Source of the DNA: Pseudomonadota bacterium
GTDB lineage: Bacteria; Pseudomonadota; Alphaproteobacteria; HIMB59; GCA-002718135
Assembly: GCA_027625355.1 (NCBI GenBank)
Contig: JAQBWI010000033.1
Span: 1-10,517 of the forward strand
Direction: 5' to 3'
DNA length: 10,517 bases
The position numbers and the translations under genes are program-made. Positions within the stretch are counted from its first letter, which is position 1; the number at the start of each line of letters is the position of its first letter. This document shows, in pieces, positions 7,169 to 10,517 of this stretch. The notes beneath the pieces are model-generated. The model was not told where the DNA came from and did no database searches. It saw nothing but the letters and a program-made list of their open reading frames with translations.

Positions 7169-7504
7169 ATGAAATTAAGTGATGACAATGACAATAATAT
7201 TAACAATGATTTAGAGAAGGGCGTATTATTAGACACTAAGCCTAAAACTAAAAAACCATCTATGTATAATGTTTTATTGCTTAACGATGATTACACTCCT
7301 ATGGAGTTTGTTGTTCTGGTATTAGAGAGTGTATTTAACAAAAAACAGGAGGAAGCAACCCAGATAATGCTTCATGTTCATAAAAATGGTGTAGGTGTAT
7401 GTGGAACATTCACATATGAAGTTGCTGAAGCGAAATGTAAATCAGTGATGGACCTTGCAAAAAAACATGAACATCCTCTTCAGTGTACAATGGAAAAAAA
7501 TTAA
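7169..7504 (+). CDS. clpS: ATP-dependent Clp protease adaptor protein ClpS
   Basis: ClpS is the cytoplasmic N-degron adaptor: it binds proteins with destabilising N-terminal residues and hands them to ClpA for degradation by ClpAP. The 111-residue product has an acidic, Asn-rich, flexible N-terminal tail (1-32) of the kind needed to engage the ClpA pore, then the folded core starting YNVLLLNDDYTPMEF. The N-degron pocket residues known from E. coli are recognisable: N39, D40, D41, T43 and M45, and V70-H71 in the MLHVHKNG segment. The core ends with the typical KKHEHPLQCTME stretch. The ATG at 7169 has no clear ribosome binding site. Its stop codon is immediately followed by the ATG of clpA (TAA then ATG, no spacer), so the two are an operon with coupled translation. 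The identification is secure. Confidence 0.95.
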   Translation: MKLSDDNDNNINNDLEKGVLLDTKPKTKKPSMYNVLLLNDDYTPMEFVVLVLESVFNKKQEEATQIMLHVHKNGVGVCGTFTYEVAEAKCKSVMDLAKKHEHPLQCTMEKN

Positions 7505-9778
7505 ATGTTATCATCTAACTTAGAAATAACACTAAGAAACGCATATCAACTTGCAACTGATAATAAGCATGAGTTTGTTACTCTTGAGCATCTGCTAAAT
7601 TCTCTTACAAATGATAAGGACGCAATTAGTGTCTTAAAGGCGTGTGGTGTTGAAATTGAAGAATTAAAAAAAAACTTAGATGATTTTATTAAAAATGATT
7701 TATCAAACTTAACAAATAATTTTACTGGAGAACCAAAACTAACAAATAGTTTCCAAAGAGTTCTTCAAAGGGCAGCTATACATGTTCAGTCCAGTGGCAG
7801 AGAAAGTGTTACAGGAGCAAATATGATTGTTGCTCTCTTTTCTGAAAAGGAAAGTCACGCAGTATATTTTTTACATCAACAAAATATGACACGGTTAGAT
7901 GCTGTGCAGTATATCTCCCATGGTATTTCTAAGGTGCAGGAAGATGAAGATGGTGAAGAAATAGTTGAAGAAACTACAGATGGTCAGCAACAAAAAAAAT
8001 CTTCTAAAAAAGCGCTTGATCAATTTTGTATTAACCTCAATAAAAAATCTTTGGACGGTAAAATAGATCCACTTATTGGAAGAAAACTTGAAGTGGAAAG
8101 AACTATTCAAATTTTATGTCGTAGACAAAAAAACAATCCTATTTTTGTTGGCGATCCGGGTGTTGGTAAAACAGCAATTGCGGAAGGCTTAGCTAAACGT
8201 ATAGTAGAAAAAGATGTCCCAGATATTATTCTTGATGCAGTTATTTATTCTTTGGATATGGGAGCTCTTCTAGCCGGAACTCGTTATAGAGGAGACTTTG
8301 AAGAAAGACTCAAAGAAGTATTAAAAGATTTACAAAAAGAAAAAAAGTCAGTTTTATTTATTGATGAAATACATACTGTAATAGGCGCAGGTGCAACAAG
8401 TGGTGGATCAATGGATGCAAGCAATCTTTTAAAACCATCATTAAGTAATGGCTCTCTACGTTGTATAGGCTCAACTACGTACAAAGAGTTCAATAATTAT
8501 TTTGAAAAGGATAGGGCTCTTGTAAGAAGATTTCAGAAAATTGACATTAAAGAACCAAGCAAAGAAGAAACTATTAAAATTTTAAATGGCTTAAAAAGCT
8601 ATTATGAAGATCATCATCAAATTAAATACTCTTCAGATGCAATCATAAGCGCAGTTGAATTATCTAATAAGTATATAGGAGACAGAAAACTTCCAGATAA
8701 AGCAATAGACGTACTTGATGAAGCTGGTGCTGCTCAGTATTTACTTCCAAAATCGAAACGAAAGAAAACAATTACTGCTAAAGATGTTGAGGCAGTGATT
8801 TCTATAATGGCAAGAATTCCTGCAAAATCTGTTAATAAAAATGACAAAGAAAATTTAAAAAATCTTGAGAGAGATCTTAAAAATTTTGTTTTTGGTCAAA
8901 ATAAAGCCATAGAAGAGTTATCCTCTTCTATAAAACTTGCAAGAGCAGGGCTTCGGGAAGATGGTAAACCTATCGGGTCTTATTTATTTTCTGGACCAAC
9001 GGGTGTTGGAAAAACAGAAGTTGCCAGACAATTAAGTAAAACACTTGGTATAAAACTTCTTCGTTTTGATATGTCAGAGTATATGGAAAGGCATACTGTT
9101 AGTCGTTTAATTGGAGCACCCCCAGGTTATGTTGGTTTTGATCAAGGTGGACTTCTTACTGATGGCGTCGATCAGAATCCACACTGTGTATTGCTCTTAG
9201 ATGAAATTGAAAAAGCTCATTATGATCTGTTTAATATCTTGCTTCAAGTAATGGATTATGGAAAGTTAACAGATCATAACGGTAAGTCAGTTGATTTTAG
9301 AAATGTTATTCTTATTATGACATCAAATGCAGGGGCAATTGATTTATCCAAAAAAAGAATTGGCTTTAATTCTGCGAGATCAAAAGATGACAATAATGAT
9401 GCAATTAATAAAATCTTTTCTCCTGAATTTCGTAATAGAATAGATTCTATTATTCACTTTAATCATTTAAATAAAGAAATTGTTTTATCCATTGTCGATA
9501 AATTCATCATTCAAGTCGAAGCTCAACTTGAAGACAAAGGAGTTTCTTTATCTATTGATAAAAAAGCAAAAGAGTACCTTGCCGATATTGGGTATGATGA
9601 AGTTTACGGTGCCAGAGAGCTTGGAAGAGTAATACAGGAAAAAGTTAAAAAACCTATGGCTGAAGAGTTAATATTTGGTGCATTAGCTAAGGGTGGTCAT
9701 GTAGATATTACTATTGAAAATAATGAAATATCTCTCAAATATTCTTCAAGTCAAGATAAAAAGAAAGAGTTAGTCTAA
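7505..9778 (+). CDS. clpA: ATP-dependent Clp protease ATP-binding subunit ClpA
   Basis: ClpA is the hexameric AAA+ unfoldase that feeds substrates to the ClpP peptidase. At 757 residues it matches E. coli ClpA closely in length. Domains in order: Clp N-terminal double repeat (about 1-140), an acidic and Gln/Lys-rich linker (145-168), AAA1 with Walker A GDPGVGKT (216-223), Walker B LFIDE (284-288) and arginine fingers in RALVRRF (R341, R342), then AAA2 with Walker A GPTGVGKT (497-504), pore loop GYVG (541-544), Walker B LLLDE (563-567), sensor 1 Asn608 in MTSNAG and sensor 2 in GARELGR (702-708). The ClpP-docking tripeptide IGF is at 619-621. The absence of a long coiled-coil middle domain separates it from ClpB, and the adjacent clpS supports ClpA rather than ClpC. 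ClpP is not in the window. The last 4 bases overlap the convergent downstream gene. Confidence 0.97.
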   Translation: MLSSNLEITLRNAYQLATDNKHEFVTLEHLLNSLTNDKDAISVLKACGVEIEELKKNLDDFIKNDLSNLTNNFTGEPKLTNSFQRVLQRAAIHVQSSGRESVTGANMIVALFSEKESHAVYFLHQQNMTRLDAVQYISHGISKVQEDEDGEEIVEETTDGQQQKKSSKKALDQFCINLNKKSLDGKIDPLIGRKLEVERTIQILCRRQKNNPIFVGDPGVGKTAIAEGLAKRIVEKDVPDIILDAVIYSLDMGALLAGTRYRGDFEERLKEVLKDLQKEKKSVLFIDEIHTVIGAGATSGGSMDASNLLKPSLSNGSLRCIGSTTYKEFNNYFEKDRALVRRFQKIDIKEPSKEETIKILNGLKSYYEDHHQIKYSSDAIISAVELSNKYIGDRKLPDKAIDVLDEAGAAQYLLPKSKRKKTITAKDVEAVISIMARIPAKSVNKNDKENLKNLERDLKNFVFGQNKAIEELSSSIKLARAGLREDGKPIGSYLFSGPTGVGKTEVARQLSKTLGIKLLRFDMSEYMERHTVSRLIGAPPGYVGFDQGGLLTDGVDQNPHCVLLLDEIEKAHYDLFNILLQVMDYGKLTDHNGKSVDFRNVILIMTSNAGAIDLSKKRIGFNSARSKDDNNDAINKIFSPEFRNRIDSIIHFNHLNKEIVLSIVDKFIIQVEAQLEDKGVSLSIDKKAKEYLADIGYDEVYGARELGRVIQEKVKKPMAEELIFGALAKGGHVDITIENNEISLKYSSSQDKKKELV

Positions 9779-10517
9779 GTTTTATACGGACCAAGCGCTT
9801 CTAAGTCTTCCTTATGATGATTTATCATTTTTGCTTCTTCATTAAGAAATTTGTTGATTGCTTCTGAGAAATCTTTTTCCTTTATCCAATGAGCGCTCCA
9901 TGTTTTTTGTGGAAGATATCCTCTGCTTAATTTATGTTCCCCTTGCGCGCCTGCTTCAACATGTTTTATTTTGTTTGCAATTGCATAATCTATTGCTTGA
10001 TAATAACATAATTCAAAATGCAAATAAGGTACTTCAAATTTAGAACCCCATAAGCGTCCGTATAAATGTGTCTCACTTAAAAAATTTAGGGCTGACGCAA
10101 TTTTTATATTATCTTGGAAGGCAATCATTAATAAAATCTTATCTTTAAAGTTTGATAAAATATTCATAAAAAACTCTTTTTTTAAATATGTTGATCCCCA
10201 TTTTCTACCTGTTGTATCTAGGTAGCATTCATAAAAAAAATCAAAATCTTCTTTTTTTAGTTTATCTCCAGTTAAAAGTTTAACCTCTAGGTTGTTATTT
10301 TGAAGACATTGTCTCTCTTTCTTGATTTGTTTTCTTTTCCTAGACGACAGAGTAGATAAAAAATCATCAAAGGATTTATAGTCATTATTCTTCCAATGAA
10401 ATTGAATTCCTTCTCGTATCATGATCGGTTCGTTGGCATCCCAATCATTTGGATTTTTGATAAAATTAAAATGTGCTGATGAAACGTTAAGTCTTTTTGC
10501 TTCATTAATAATATTAT
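9775..10517 (-). CDS. FemAB-like / DUF482-type GNAT-fold protein, 5' end beyond window
   Basis: This is the C-terminal 246 residues of a FemAB-like protein (DUF482 type, often labelled a peptidoglycan-biosynthesis or GNAT family protein). The frame stays open from the stop at 9775-9777 to the right edge. Codons upstream of the Met at 10422 still read as family sequence (EAKRLNVSSAHFNF, then NEPIMIREGIQFHW), so that Met is internal and the gene continues past 10517. Recognisable segments include FDDFLSTLSSRKRKQIKKER, the TGRKWGSTYLKKEFF block, HFELCYYQAIDYAI, EAGAQGEHKLSRGYLP and SAHWI near the end. Family members are usually near 380 residues, so about a third is missing. FemAB relatives transfer amino acids to cell-wall or other acceptors using aminoacyl-tRNA, but the substrate of this branch is not established. 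It converges on clpA with a 4-bp overlap. Confidence 0.88.
   Translation of the reverse strand, partial: NIINEAKRLNVSSAHFNFIKNPNDWDANEPIMIREGIQFHWKNNDYKSFDDFLSTLSSRKRKQIKKERQCLQNNNLEVKLLTGDKLKKEDFDFFYECYLDTTGRKWGSTYLKKEFFMNILSNFKDKILLMIAFQDNIKIASALNFLSETHLYGRLWGSKFEVPYLHFELCYYQAIDYAIANKIKHVEAGAQGEHKLSRGYLPQKTWSAHWIKEKDFSEAINKFLNEEAKMINHHKEDLEALGPYKT

Noticed and set aside
9819..9835. ATGAT-TT-ATCAT followed by five T after clpA, as a terminator
   Set aside because: The stem is only 5 bp, nearly all A-T, with a 2-base loop, and it lies inside the coding region of the convergent gene.
10420..10422. ATG on the minus strand as start of a 215-residue protein
   Set aside because: The frame remains open to the window edge, and the upstream codons encode recognisable family sequence (SSAHFNF, NEPIMIREG), so this Met is internal.
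1..10517. Mobile elements, CRISPR arrays, tRNA or rRNA genes, riboswitches
   Set aside because: None was seen: there is no transposase-like frame, no regularly spaced repeat array and no recognisable structured RNA. All spacers are under 160 bp.

Overview
The window is strongly AT-rich (roughly 30% GC by eye) and tightly packed. It looks like a streamlined marine alphaproteobacterium, SAR11- or AEGEAN-169-like. The signs are a D-Ala-D-Ala carboxypeptidase with a C-terminal SPOR domain, clpS-clpA in tandem, a FemAB-like (DUF482-type) protein beside them, overlapping convergent genes and very short spacers. The lineage is inferred from gene content and composition; no rRNA or tRNA is present to confirm it.

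Layout from left to right: (1) positions 1-511, + strand, hold the C-terminal half of a LacI/GalR-family sugar-responsive regulator. It is interrupted by a one-base frameshift in a T5 run near 335-339. (2) 657-3151, - strand, hold a membrane fatty acid desaturase followed 56 bp downstream by an NAD(P)-dependent aldehyde dehydrogenase. (3) 3306-5997, + strand, hold UDP-glucose 6-dehydrogenase overlapping a phosphomannomutase/phosphoglucomutase that appears to start at TTG. Together they would supply UDP-glucuronate and hexose-1-phosphates for surface polysaccharide. (4) 5987-7099, - strand, hold an exported D-Ala-D-Ala carboxypeptidase with a SPOR domain. It overlaps the previous gene tail to tail. 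(5) 7169-9778, + strand, hold clpS directly abutting clpA, the adaptor and unfoldase of the ClpAP N-degron protease. (6) 9775 to the right edge, - strand, holds a truncated FemAB/GNAT-like protein that overlaps clpA tail to tail by 4 bp. Its reading frame stays open to the window edge, so the internal Met at 10422 is not its start.

Most of the window is housekeeping: cell envelope (desaturase, nucleotide sugars, peptidoglycan trimming, FemAB-like protein) and protein quality control (ClpS/ClpA). I found no mobile element, CRISPR array, RNA gene or convincing undescribed system. The points most worth a second look are the LacI frameshift, the TTG start and overlap at the ugd-phosphomutase junction, the perfect inverted repeat in the dac/clpS divergent spacer, and the two terminator-free convergent overlaps.
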